From positions 558,001 to 622,000 of the forward strand of contig JAUEDM010000008.1 of the NCBI GenBank assembly GCA_033439685.1: a DNA stretch of 64,000 nucleotides, given 5' to 3'. Of this stretch, positions 33,743 through 42,966 are shown in pieces (within the stretch, counting starts at the first letter, position 1; each line of letters opens with the position of its first letter). The stretch is from Apodospora peruviana. Its lineage: Eukaryota; Ascomycota; Sordariomycetes; Sordariales; Lasiosphaeriaceae. The notes beneath the pieces are model-generated. The model was given only the letters and a program-made list of their open reading frames with translations. It ran no database searches and was not told the origin of the DNA. The position numbers and the translations under genes were made by a program.

Positions 33743-33848
33743 GCACGTGTGAAGGCGCACGGTGTGAATGGCTAGATGCATAAAAAGTATGTGCGCAGAA
33801 AAAACATGTATGAGAGCAAAGCGGAAGCCGATTTCGCTAGTGACAGTA
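33743..33848 (-). repeat. right terminal inverted repeat of the Tc1-type element
   Basis: Inverted copy of 30022-30126; the outer 15 bases beyond TA-C differ at two positions, and the core TAGCGAAATCGGCTTCCGC is identical. Confidence 0.85.
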
Positions 33849-35232
33849 CTAGGCAGATAGTCAAGAATACAAATAAACCACTGCATATCGCACGCGCGGA
33901 CAGCCGTCCCATCTTATCCACTCTTGTGCCACCCGTTGAATGTCGTGTCGATCAACTAGTTATTCCAGCACAAACCACAGCCAAACAGTCGCGATCCAAA
34001 TGCCCCAAAATTTGGCCCCTCGTGGTATCAAGGCAGTGATTGGATTGGCGTGATATTTGAGCCGCATGGGTCGCGGGAAGCTGGTGGTTAGATCCTTGCG
34101 GATCGACAGGGCCACCATCCTGGGACCGGACCACTCACAACCAGTTTCCAGGGACTTACACAGAGAAAAGAGTGTGTGTGGTGCCCGGCAACGCGGTAAT
34201 CCATACATAACAAGCGCGTCGCGGCTCGCTCTCGCATGAAGTGGTGGCTTTCCGCCGCTACCCGTGCAATTACATATCCCTGACGACCAAGTTGCAAGAG
34301 ACTCGAACCGTCGACCAACCAAAGCACGATTGCAAAAGATCGCGGTAATCGGCAACCGGGGTCCTTTTGCTCTCGGTTGGCTGCGGCTTCTCCCAAAGGT
34401 TTTGGGTCCGTGCCGGGGGTAGACGGGTCGTGAGATTGGGCGGCCCGAGGGATGGTCAGGGAGGCTTCCCATTGGTCAGACTACCAGCGGCTACTGCTTC
34501 AACGCCAACGTCTCGTCAAAAAATAGATGCACCCATCCCCATCCGTGGAACCGGGAAGTACGAAGGGTCTGTTAGGCTGGGGCGCTAACAATTACCTTAA
34601 CCATCCCATCTGATCATATGTTTGGCTGGCGGTTGACTTGGCGTCGAAGGACTACGCGGGCTGAAGCTGGAATGGAAAAGAAGAGATGATTCATGTTTCG
34701 ATGAAACGTGGAATTCAGAGCACCATCAAACGAAGCAGGTGGATTCATTCCTATCGGCCGCTTGGGGCATCAACGGCCGTCATCCTACATAAGCGGTAGA
34801 GCTCTCTTCTCTCCACGATCTCGTTCCTTCCAGCTGTAAATTCCACATCAAAAACAAAGTTCTTTTCCTTGGTCCCTTTCTTTGGTTTCCTTTGTCTGTG
34901 CCTATTTTCTTCTCAGTTTCTTTTCTGGGTTCCGGTTCCTTTTTTCTTATTTTGGGTCGATCGGTATCAAAACCAAACAATAGAGGAATTTCGATCTGGT
35001 TTATCATTTCCTTTGTGGTTTCTTACTCGTCAAATTTCTTTTTCCTCCTTTCCGCTTCACACTTCTTCACGGGGTGTGAAGTAATCACCAGTTGCCCACC
35101 ATAGCCTCCTACGCTTCCTCCGGTCCGACGATCCCGTATCCGAAACAACAATTTCCTCTCCAGACAGCCAGGTCACAGCGCCCGTCTCTGGAGCTCATCA
35201 CCGACTTTTCAGAGTCCCCCAAACCCGCCAAT
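33849..35232. other. intergenic; leader of the MARVEL-like gene at right end
   Basis: 1.38 kb. 34800-35090 is T- and CT-rich (TTTCTTTGG, CTCCTTTCC), as expected for a promoter/5' UTR. A tRNA-like TTCGA context near 34300 (minus strand) was examined and does not fold. A 170-codon minus-strand frame (33960-34472) has no motif and is not accepted. Confidence 0.55.
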
Positions 35233-35952
35233 ATGGCTCGTCCCACACTGGGCGCCTTGGGCGTCACCTTCGCGGCCATGCGAGCCCTGCAGTTCGTCGC
35301 CTTCATCACAGTCGTCGGCGTGGTGGCTAGCTTCATCAACAGGATCAACATTTCAGACCGCGACTCTCCCGCCGAGCTGATCGGTTCGCTCACCGTGGCC
35401 GCTATCGGGGTTGTCTACGTCGTTGTCACCTTCATCCTCTACTGGGACAGCATCCTGCCACCCCTGGTGACTACCGGTCTTGACAGTCTCTTGCTCATCG
35501 CCGCCATCGTCGTGGCTTCGCTCCTCGGACAACCGCTGTCGAGACGAAACTGCGAGACTCTCCCAGCGTCATCCGATCTCGCTTTCGCAACCAACAGCAC
35601 CATCAACAGCAACAGCAGTTTCTCCGGCACCAGCTCCTCCGAGACCAGCAACGGCACAGTCGGTGGGCGCAGAGCAGCTATTTCCAAGACAGTCACCTAC
35701 CTGGCGTTTATCGCCACGGACAAGTCGACCTGCTACCAAGCCAAGGCTGTCTGGGGTCTCTCGATTGCACTAGCTGTAGCGTTTGCTTTTAGTGCAATGG
35801 TCTGTCTCGGCCTGTGGCTACGTGCTCGCAAAGAGGCTCAGGCAAATCCGCCGCCAGTTCACGAAAAGGAGATGGATGACGCTGCTGCCTATGACAACGG
35901 ACCTTACGGCGGCTACGACGACAGAAGCTACGCCGGTAGCAATAGGGGCTAG
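35233..35952 (+). CDS. MARVEL-like four-TM membrane protein (to in-frame UAG)
   Basis: 239 residues from ATG 35233 (CCAATATGG context). Four hydrophobic segments lie at about 12-34, 50-72, 80-100 and 170-196. The loop before the last helix carries N-x-S/T sites and two Cys (R-N-C-E-T; S-T-C-Y-Q-A-K), the arrangement of fungal MARVEL-like proteins. The cytosolic tail is Gly/Tyr-rich (P-Y-G-G-Y-D-D-R-S-Y). The frame stops at UAG 35950-35952, but the same frame then stays open for 403 more codons without any indel. I therefore suspect that this ORF and the next are one gene. Members are thought to act in membrane organisation or eisosome-like domains; the role here is inferred. Confidence 0.75.
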   Translation: MARPTLGALGVTFAAMRALQFVAFITVVGVVASFINRINISDRDSPAELIGSLTVAAIGVVYVVVTFILYWDSILPPLVTTGLDSLLLIAAIVVASLLGQPLSRRNCETLPASSDLAFATNSTINSNSSFSGTSSSETSNGTVGGRRAAISKTVTYLAFIATDKSTCYQAKAVWGLSIALAVAFAFSAMVCLGLWLRARKEAQANPPPVHEKEMDDAAAYDNGPYGGYDDRSYAGSNRG

Positions 35953-36024
35953 GGGCGCGCGGGCGCCAACTACAGGGAGAAGGTCCAGCCGTGGGAATCC
36001 ACAAGAAGCATTGCCGACGACGAC

Positions 36025-37161
36025 ATGGAGTCTCCTCGCAACAACCCCCCGCGGTTTCCATCACCCTCGCTGGCGCCCACTACAACACGTGCTGATAACA
36101 GGCGGCCTCCCATGGAGGATGGCCCCGTCCGGTCTCGAGCAGCAGCAGCAGCCGGACTGCCACCGAATCCACGCAACAAATCTCCCTCGAACTTATCTCG
36201 TAACGAATTTGATGACGACAACGGCATAAATTCGGGCGACAGGTATGGTTATGACGATATCTCGCCGGCTCCGGGTGGTCAGCCTGGAGCTGGCCGGGGC
36301 GACAAGTTCGATGATAATGACGACGCCGCATCTTTCATGGAGGATCCGATCCTAACCCCGATGCCGGCGCCGGCCAGATCCAGAGGTGGGCTCCCGCCTA
36401 ACCCACGCATGCAGATACCGCGCAGATTTGTTGACGAATTTGATGACACAGCGGCTTTGGTACAAGATTATAAGGGCCCGCCTAAAGGTCGCGGACTCGT
36501 ACCACCTCCAACACGCGGGAGACCTCCTTTCAACGAGAGAGGAGAAGGGGAGAGAGGTTTGGGTCTGCCGCCCATGCGCAGAACACGGCAGATGGAGCCC
36601 ACTCTCCCACCTACTCCGGAAGGATTTGATCCAGAAGAAGATGAGAGGGATTTCGCGCCTGGTCCGGTTCCGACTCTCGCGCAACCGAAGCCCCCGCAAC
36701 GCCGCAAAGAACTGGTTCCGCCCCCGCCACCGTCGCCTCCGAGACTCTTCATGCCCGAGATGCCGCCCTCCCCTGAACGTGGTCCGGAGGATGAAGTGAT
36801 TCCGGACCACCACCGTCGGTTCCCGGGCTTGATTCCACGGTCTCCTTTGTCTCCTGTTCGCGACTTTATTGCGAGGCGCGGGACCAGGAAGCAGGTACCG
36901 AGGCTTATTGATATCAAGCCTGGTGGTCGACAGGTTGATGCAAAGAGGGATGTGGTCAGGAGTCCTGATGAGATGATGCAGGATGTGTCGCTGCAGAGTC
37001 CAGGATTACCGACTCCGAACGGGCAGAGGACAAGGCAGAAGAGGAGGACGATGTGGGGTGTTGTTGAAGGTTGGTGGGAGTTGGGATTGTTGGAAAGGAT
37101 GGGGACTATCAAGAAGCGGAAAAAGATGCCTACCAAGTTAGAGGGGGGGGATGATATGTAA
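36025..37161 (+). CDS. proline-rich disordered protein, in frame with the upstream MARVEL-like ORF
   Basis: 378 residues if begun at ATG 36025; the frame is continuous back to the UAG at 35950. Rich in Pro, Arg, Asp and Gly with repeated motifs: G-L-P-P-N-P-R twice, F-D-D-D/F-D-D-N/F-D-D-T, P-P-P-P-S-P-P. The C-terminal end is basic (I-K-K-R-K-K-M). No folded domain is seen. The 24 codons between the UAG and this ATG are also protein-like (N-Y-R-E-K-V-Q-P-W-E-S). Best explanation: the cytosolic tail of a 642-residue MARVEL-like protein interrupted by a nonsense codon, or expressed by stop read-through. An independent gene with only a 72-base gap and no promoter-like sequence is less likely. 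Confidence 0.6.
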   Translation: MESPRNNPPRFPSPSLAPTTTRADNRRPPMEDGPVRSRAAAAAGLPPNPRNKSPSNLSRNEFDDDNGINSGDRYGYDDISPAPGGQPGAGRGDKFDDNDDAASFMEDPILTPMPAPARSRGGLPPNPRMQIPRRFVDEFDDTAALVQDYKGPPKGRGLVPPPTRGRPPFNERGEGERGLGLPPMRRTRQMEPTLPPTPEGFDPEEDERDFAPGPVPTLAQPKPPQRRKELVPPPPPSPPRLFMPEMPPSPERGPEDEVIPDHHRRFPGLIPRSPLSPVRDFIARRGTRKQVPRLIDIKPGGRQVDAKRDVVRSPDEMMQDVSLQSPGLPTPNGQRTRQKRRTMWGVVEGWWELGLLERMGTIKKRKKMPTKLEGGDDM

Positions 37162-38012
37162 AAGGTGGGTGTTGGATGTGTGGTCGATAATGGGATTGGA
37201 AATGGAGACATCTGGATATTGTCTCCACGGTATTTGAGATACCTAGTAATTAGTACTTGAATACATTGTCGGGTCTAACATATATAGAATATATACAAAC
37301 ATATACTCTCAGGTTGAGCTTGAAGATCACTGACTGTAATACCGCATCTGTGACAAACTGACAATCTGATATATGAGAGAAGCACGAGATTTTTCAATTC
37401 GTAAATAGTGACAAGTACTGTTAACGAACTAGACCGTCAATACAGCTTGACCATCTCTGTCTCCCGGCTAACAGGATTCAGGTTGGTGGTGAATGATGAC
37501 GCCACCTGTTGTTATTCACAACAACCGAACAGGGAGATAAGAAGCATCCCACATATCTCCCACACGCCCTCGGTAACCCTTTTTCTCACCCACCCGACTT
37601 TACGTGAGTTTAGACGTGTATGTCGCACAACCTATGTTCGGAGCTAAGGCATAGTTGCTAACCAATCGACATATACTGGAGCTAGCTGCCGGCTGACTTT
37701 GCATGAAGCGTGTACTTGCGTCGTGTGGGGATTGGTTGCAAACGAGAATTCTACTGCCTAACTGCCGCGCACTGGGGGATATGCACGACTTGGTGGCTGA
37801 GTGGCAGCTGAGTAAGTCCAAGACCCCAAATCGTCATAGCCTGAGTTTTTAGTTATCGCGATAGGTCAGCCATTCAGAGTCTAGACTTTCATGTCTACTA
37901 CCTATATTGATCTTGATTAAGTGCATTCAAGGTCTCCTGTGTGCCCAGCATAGGCTCTTCACCCTCTCATCTTCGATTTCCAGACAGACACAAACAAGAC
38001 TTGACCACAACG
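37162..38012. other. intergenic, no supported gene
   Basis: 850 bp, AT-rich after the proline-rich ORF (TATATAGAATATATAC). The last 60 bases form a CA-rich leader for the receptor gene. Nothing else seen. Confidence 0.55.
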
Positions 38013-39274
38013 ATGGATGATTCCTTCACCGCCGTCGGACTCCAAGATCTATCTCAGGCATTATACCTGGGTCTCGGAGCGAGCTTTCTTGTTCTAAGCG
38101 CCGCGTTCGTTGCGACCAGGCTGACGGTCAACTTGAAGAAAGCAAAGAAGCTTCTGATTGAGGATGGTATGCTATCTTACTTATATATCACCTCTTGACC
38201 TAATATGTGTTAGCTGCTTCGATCTTCGCGGTGGTATTACTAGCCGCCTCCTACGCTCTGGACATTGAGAGCATGAACGGTAAGCGGCACCAAATCCATC
38301 CTACGATATCTTAGCCTAACAAATTTCCGGTGAAGCCTTATTCGACCCGAACGTGACAACCAAAAAACTACATCAAGTGATCCTTGTATTCAACGTCATC
38401 GTCAGTTTTGCGATGTGGTCCTCCAAGGTTCCCATCCTCCTTCTCTACATACGCCTGTTTGGGTTACCAACCACCTGGCTGCGCATCATATCCTACTCCA
38501 CGATCGCGACGACATTCCTACTCTTTCTCTCGGGCGTCGCCATCACGGGCCAAGCGTGTACTGTCCACCCCGGCGAGGAACTCACCAAAGACCTGCTAGC
38601 CGTTTGCATGGAGCGCGGCAACCTGGTCGGTTTTGGGTTGGGATTCGTCGCCCTCGCTACCGACGTCGTTATTCTAGCGATACCGCTTCCTGTCCTAGCG
38701 TCCCTGAAGATCCCTTTCCGAAAGAAAGTTGGCCTCTTTGTAATCTTCCTCGCCGGTGTGGTTGCCATTGTTGCGGGAATCACTTCGTCTTACTATAAAT
38801 GGCTGTCGACTACGCATAAAACTGCGTGGAATCTGAAGCAGGCCATGTTGTGCAGGTAAGTCTTCCTTTCGTCACTGGTATCCGTGAGATAAAGTTGGGA
38901 TCTGATATTGTGCTGCACATAGGGTTCTAGAATGCTGCATCGCCGTCATCGTTGGCTGTGTGCCGACCACATACGCCTTTTGGAAGACGTATATCGCCGA
39001 CTTTGCGATCTATAGCAGACTCCGGCGTCTCCTTGGACTGACCGGCAAGACGACGACCCCGGCAGCCAACAACTCCGATACGTGCCAGATATGGGCCGGT
39101 CCTCGTGGCCAATCTGGAGACAGACAATGCCGAAATGACCCCGAGGCACAAGAATGCCGTATTTTCCTTGCCAAGGGCAACTCGATGTCGGAGGGTAAAG
39201 GTGAGCCGGTGGTTTTGGTATTGCGGGAGATGTCTGGAGGTTCGAGCAGCAGTGATTTTGGGAAGAGGGTCTAG
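38013..39274 (+). CDS. PTH11/fungal-rhodopsin-like seven-TM membrane protein
   Basis: Four exons, 38013-38166, 38214-38279, 38336-38855 and 38923-39274, 363 residues; intron borders are GTATGC..TTAG, GTAAGC..GAAG and GTAAGT..ATAG. Hydrophobic segments: residues ~20-40, 53-70, then five more in exons 3-4, with a short extracellular C-T-V-H-P-G-E-E-L stretch, a charged loop (L-K-I-P-F-R-K-K-V-G-L) and the last helix I-A-V-I-V-G-C-V-P-T-T-Y-A-F. The pattern is that of the large Pezizomycotina family of SAT4/PTH11-related rhodopsin-domain proteins. No N-terminal CFEM domain. The C-terminal tail is Ser/Gly-rich. Members are candidate GPCR-like receptors; the ligand is unknown. Confidence 0.82.
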
Positions 39275-39640
39275 GGTGGGAGTGACCTGGAGCCTACAGG
39301 CTAGCGAGGCAGGGAATTATGGGGAGAAGGCAGATAGGGCCAGCTGTAAGAGACAGAAACACTGGGAATGGAGTAAACCTGAACGATGTCTCTATTTCTC
39401 TATTACCACCCCAACGATTGAACCGAGCTCACAACGCGACACTCCTCCAGTCAAATAAACTCAAGAGTAGAAGTGATCCATCCCAACTCCGCCATCTTGT
39501 GTCAAACCAAAGCAAACCCCGGAATCGCCCTGACGTAACTTCAGCGACTCAAGTAATCAGGACGATCCGTATCTCTGTCAGGTTCACCAAGTGCTTCCAT
39601 ACCCCATCACCCTCTCCCAGCACAACGATGCCCCATATCC
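39275..39640. other. convergent 3' intergenic
   Basis: 370 bp between the receptor gene and the small acidic protein gene, which converge. Presumed 3' UTRs only. Confidence 0.5.
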
Positions 39641-40046
39641 TCAAAGCTTATTGACCTCCTCATTAACAACATTGTTGATCTCGGGCTCAGCCCAAGCAGG
39701 AACCCCCTCGCTGGAAGCGATTTCGTCGACGACTGTGCGTCAACACCTTGTGAGCAGACAGGAAATGATGGATTGGTCGTGCAATCATGTCCCAATCAAG
39801 AAGCAAGACAAGCAAGAACATGCGATCGAACACCAGCAGGGAGTTAAGGAACGAAAAGACTGACCGGAATCGACAACCGTGTCCTCCGCAGCTGTCTCGC
39901 CGCTCTGGTCGGTAGTGGTCTGTTCGGCGGCACTGTACGTGGTGTTAGTTAGGTAGATGGGAAAGGTGACCGAACGGAGCAGCCGGGTTGGTGTGGACCT
40001 ACTCTTGGCCATCAACAGCATCCATGATCTCTTCGACCATGTCCAT
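39641..40046 (-). CDS. 67-residue acidic hypothetical protein, three exons
   Basis: Exons 40046-40003, 39932-39865 and 39732-39641, too short individually to stand out. Intron 1 (40002-39933) has GTAGGT, a clear CTAACTAAC branch and GTACAG; intron 2 (39864-39733) has GTCAGT and CGCACAG. The joined product starts M-D-M-V-E-E-I-M-D-A-V-D, has a T-T-T-D-Q-S-G-E-T-A-A-E-D middle and ends V-N-E-E-V-N-K-L. It is strongly acidic without Cys, signal peptide or TM. The start context ATCACAATGGAC is good. The start, frame and composition hold together across both introns, which argues for a real gene. Family unknown; intron 2's acceptor is the least certain point. Confidence 0.6.
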
Positions 40047-41334
40047 TGTGATCGTCGACTGCCTACAATTGATGTGGTAGCGACGCAGGTAACGGTTATG
40101 TGGTAGTTTTCGATAGGTGAGTGATCAAAATGTAAAACACAAGAAGTAGGTTGGGTGGTGATGATATGGCGTGTGGTGGGTATTGATTCAAGCTGGAGAG
40201 GTTTGGGGGAAGAAGAAGAGAATGGAAATGAAAGATGATAAAAGATGCAAAAACCAACGACGGATGCTGAGCTGAGTAGTACCATAACATCTGAGGGAAG
40301 ACCAATCTGATAAATGTATACGCTTTCCGAAGCGAGCCTAGGCCTAGATAACAGGAAAGGACCTCACACGTGTAGTTTAACATCGCACGGGAAGTGTCGT
40401 GTAATTTCTAGGAAGGCGAGTTACGGCCTCGCGGTCAGACTACAAGATCATACATGATTTGCTCGCGAGAAGGCAGGAATCGCGGTTCCGTTGGAAACAC
40501 GCAACCTCCATGAACCAACTATATGTCGGGGAATAGCTAAGGAACCTCAGTCAACAGCATACCTTGGGAAGGACCCTAGCCGTCTGTCATCGTCGGCGAG
40601 ACAGGAACGTCTCCATTACATCGCGACTACCGTTGGAGACATGGTTGCAAACATAACCTAGCAAGAGACATTCGCCCTCGCGCCAATTTCATTCATCAAA
40701 CTATGTAATCCGTACCTAAGCAACAAAGACCAATATGCCTGATTCCATGTCTGGTAGCATGGAAAGCATTGACAACCATCCGGCCAACCGCAATCATCTC
40801 CCTGACCCATGAGTAAGCAGGCACCAACTGTATATAACCATGCGTGAGACCATGCGTGAGCGATCCATCCATTCTTGCGTGTTCAACTCCGGCGTTCCCC
40901 AATCCCATCCCGCGAAGAACGGAAAAAAAAAAAGAAAGGAGAAACAAGAACACCTGCCGGCCTTTGACAGGGTGGGGTATCTGTGAATACCAATCCGGTG
41001 GACAATCCGCCACAACCGTCATGCAAACCAGTTCGTTCCATTTCCCTCCTCTTTGAACCTATGTATTTCCATCTCTTTTTCGTCTGTCTCTCATGCAGCG
41101 GAACCATGTATAACTAGCTCCGTACAAAACGAACGCCTATATCGTTTCGTTGCAAACCAAATTCGAAACCCATAAGTTCAAACAACAAAATCATGTTCAT
41201 GAAGATTCATCAACCCCATTTCGATCTCCCCGCAAAAAAACTGGTGACACCCTCAGACCGTCGGTCGGCGGAGGCGGGTGCTCCTCATGACACCTGCAGT
41301 TATTGGTGACAACGACGAGGTCGCTTCCCCAGAA
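40047..41334. other. intergenic, no supported gene
   Basis: 1.29 kb. Left part is promoter/5' leader of the small acidic gene (purine-rich on this strand, hence pyrimidine-rich in the transcript). An A-rich run (GGAAAAAAAAAAAG) lies at 40921-40933. Minus-strand frames of 70-108 codons lack motifs. Confidence 0.55.
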
Positions 41335-42966
41335 CTAGCAGACCTCGAGCGGGTTAACAGCCGTCGACGAGGACCTCGATGATGCGGTCCGTCGCCTCTT
41401 AGCGTCGGGACTGAGCACCGGCCGGTCCAGATCCTCCGAACTAGTCATCGGCGCCTCCTCAAAACTACTATTGAGCACCTCCGACAGCGCGGGTCGCTCG
41501 CCAACAACATATCCGTGTCCGTGTCCATGTCTTCTTTTGCGGCTTGCCGTAACGGGAGTACGAGGAGCAGAAATCCCAGCCGCCGAAAACACAACAGGCC
41601 TCGACTCCGGCTCGACGAGCACGTCCCAGAAACCGATATGTTCCGGGTCGCTAAACACCGGGTCCCCAGCGACCTCCCGGCGAAGAGCCTTGGCGAGCCG
41701 CTCTCTCAAGCCCAGAATAGGCCAGAACGAAACCGGTGTGTAGTCGATCTTCAGACCCGCAGCACCCTTGTCCATCTCCTCCTTGGACAGCGGCGCCTTG
41801 TGCGGGTACATCCAGCGCTCCAGGAATGCAGCCGTCACGGTGGCGGTGTAGACGATGAAGTTGGGCGTGGAGTCGTTGCCCTCATCGTGTGTGATGATCT
41901 GCACCTTGACGTCGTCAAAAACGGGCGGCGGCATGCGGAACATCTTTTCTTTGCGACGTCTGGAGGAGCCGCCGGGGGTGGAGGTCGACTCTTGGGATGA
42001 CGACTTGTATGACGCATCATTGTAGAAATGCGCCTGGGCCATGGCTATTATAATAGCCACAAGATAGGAGTCGTGGCTGATGTCCTTGGGCATGAGCATC
42101 TTGGATCGCAAGCGCTGCAGTTCGGCCACCGGCTTGTTGTGGCTGTTGTTCGGTCCGGGCACGACACGGAACAGATTCTGCCGGATCATGGAGAGCTGGG
42201 ATCGGCTGATGTAGGCCAGCACGGGCTTGTTGGGTGCATACTCGGTGCTTGTCGACGGCGATTCCGGGGGGGTGGGTGTTATCCTGCTGAACGACGTGAC
42301 CGGGATGGTGGAGACCGAATCGAACGACGATGTGATGTCGAGGCTGCTCGGGGGACTCTTCCACAAGCAAGGAATGCGGACTGCCTTTCTGTAGATGCGC
42401 GTTCCGAAGTACATGTCGAGCTCGACGCCGGTCTTGGGACGCGACAGCGTACCGGGGAAAAGCGTCGCCATCACGTGCTTAATGGCGCGGTTCTTGCAGA
42501 ATGCCCGGGCCGCGGCGGGCTGGTCGCGGACGAGGGTGTGCAGTTCGGTGGTGAGGTTCTTGGCGATCCGTGACGGCTCGAGCCACCTTCCGGGAACGTA
42601 CTCCGGGACGGGCTTGAAGATGGTGGGGCGTTCTTGGAATTGGGCGCCGATGAGCTGGGTGTGGACATCGGTCCAGCAGATCGGGAGGACATAGAGAGAT
42701 ATGCCTGCATTTTCGCGCATGATGCCGTACAGCGAGCCCGGCTCGGGCTGCGCAGGCCGAGGTTTTTGCCTCTTCATCATCTGTGACCAATGGCTGTTCT
42801 GAGTCTGGGTCTGGATCTGCGTCGTGCTTTGTTTCGCCGTATCCGTGGATGTGGTAGATGTGGGGGGTGTGGGCGGCATCTCGTGCTGCAGTGTTGAGCT
42901 GGAGCTGAAGCCGGAGTTGGACTTGGGGCTCGAGCCGGAGCTCGAGCTGTCGGGTGAAGGAGACAT
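41335..42966 (-). CDS. conserved-type hypothetical protein, 543 residues
   Basis: Intronless from ATG 42966; the frame is open 42 codons further upstream but without an ATG. N-terminus: Ser/Thr/Pro/Gln-rich and disordered (~75 residues). The ordered core begins near S-L-Y-G-I-M-R-E-N and includes L-P-I-C-W-T-D-V-H, M-Y-F-G-T-R-I-Y-R, S-Y-L-V-A-I-I-I-A-M-A-Q and F-W-P-I-L-G-L-R-E-R-L. The C-terminus is basic and Ser-rich (K-R-R-R-T-A-S-S-R-S). No transmembrane segment or signal peptide. I do not recognise the family; the ordered core with conserved-looking Trp/Cys/His suggests a genuine fungal-specific domain. Confidence 0.7.
   Translation of the reverse strand: MSPSPDSSSSGSSPKSNSGFSSSSTLQHEMPPTPPTSTTSTDTAKQSTTQIQTQTQNSHWSQMMKRQKPRPAQPEPGSLYGIMRENAGISLYVLPICWTDVHTQLIGAQFQERPTIFKPVPEYVPGRWLEPSRIAKNLTTELHTLVRDQPAAARAFCKNRAIKHVMATLFPGTLSRPKTGVELDMYFGTRIYRKAVRIPCLWKSPPSSLDITSSFDSVSTIPVTSFSRITPTPPESPSTSTEYAPNKPVLAYISRSQLSMIRQNLFRVVPGPNNSHNKPVAELQRLRSKMLMPKDISHDSYLVAIIIAMAQAHFYNDASYKSSSQESTSTPGGSSRRRKEKMFRMPPPVFDDVKVQIITHDEGNDSTPNFIVYTATVTAAFLERWMYPHKAPLSKEEMDKGAAGLKIDYTPVSFWPILGLRERLAKALRREVAGDPVFSDPEHIGFWDVLVEPESRPVVFSAAGISAPRTPVTASRKRRHGHGHGYVVGERPALSEVLNSSFEEAPMTSSEDLDRPVLSPDAKRRRTASSRSSSTAVNPLEVC

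Larger units (their letters stand above)
30022..33848 (+). mobile_element. Tc1/mariner-type DNA transposon with ~105-bp TIRs carrying an NLR-ankyrin fragment
   Basis: Both ends are inverted copies of each other: the left end from TACAGTCGCTAGCGAAATCG at 30022, and the right end, read inward from 33848, TACTGTCACTAGCGAAATCG. Similarity continues with small gaps through TTTATGCATCTA and CACACCGTG for about 105 bases, roughly four in five positions matching by eye. The outermost TA on both sides fits a TA target duplication. Inside are a broken DD34E transposase (30896-31875) and, after it, an ORF coding the C-terminal part of an NLR protein with ankyrin repeats (32331-33101). At 3.8 kb it is about twice the usual Tc1 size. 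The inner non-coding stretches (30130-30895, 31876-32330, 33240-33740) show no further features. Confidence 0.8.

Noticed and set aside
34250..34400. Possible tRNA on the minus strand (TTCGAGTC context)
   Set aside because: The T-stem does not pair and no acceptor or anticodon stem could be built.
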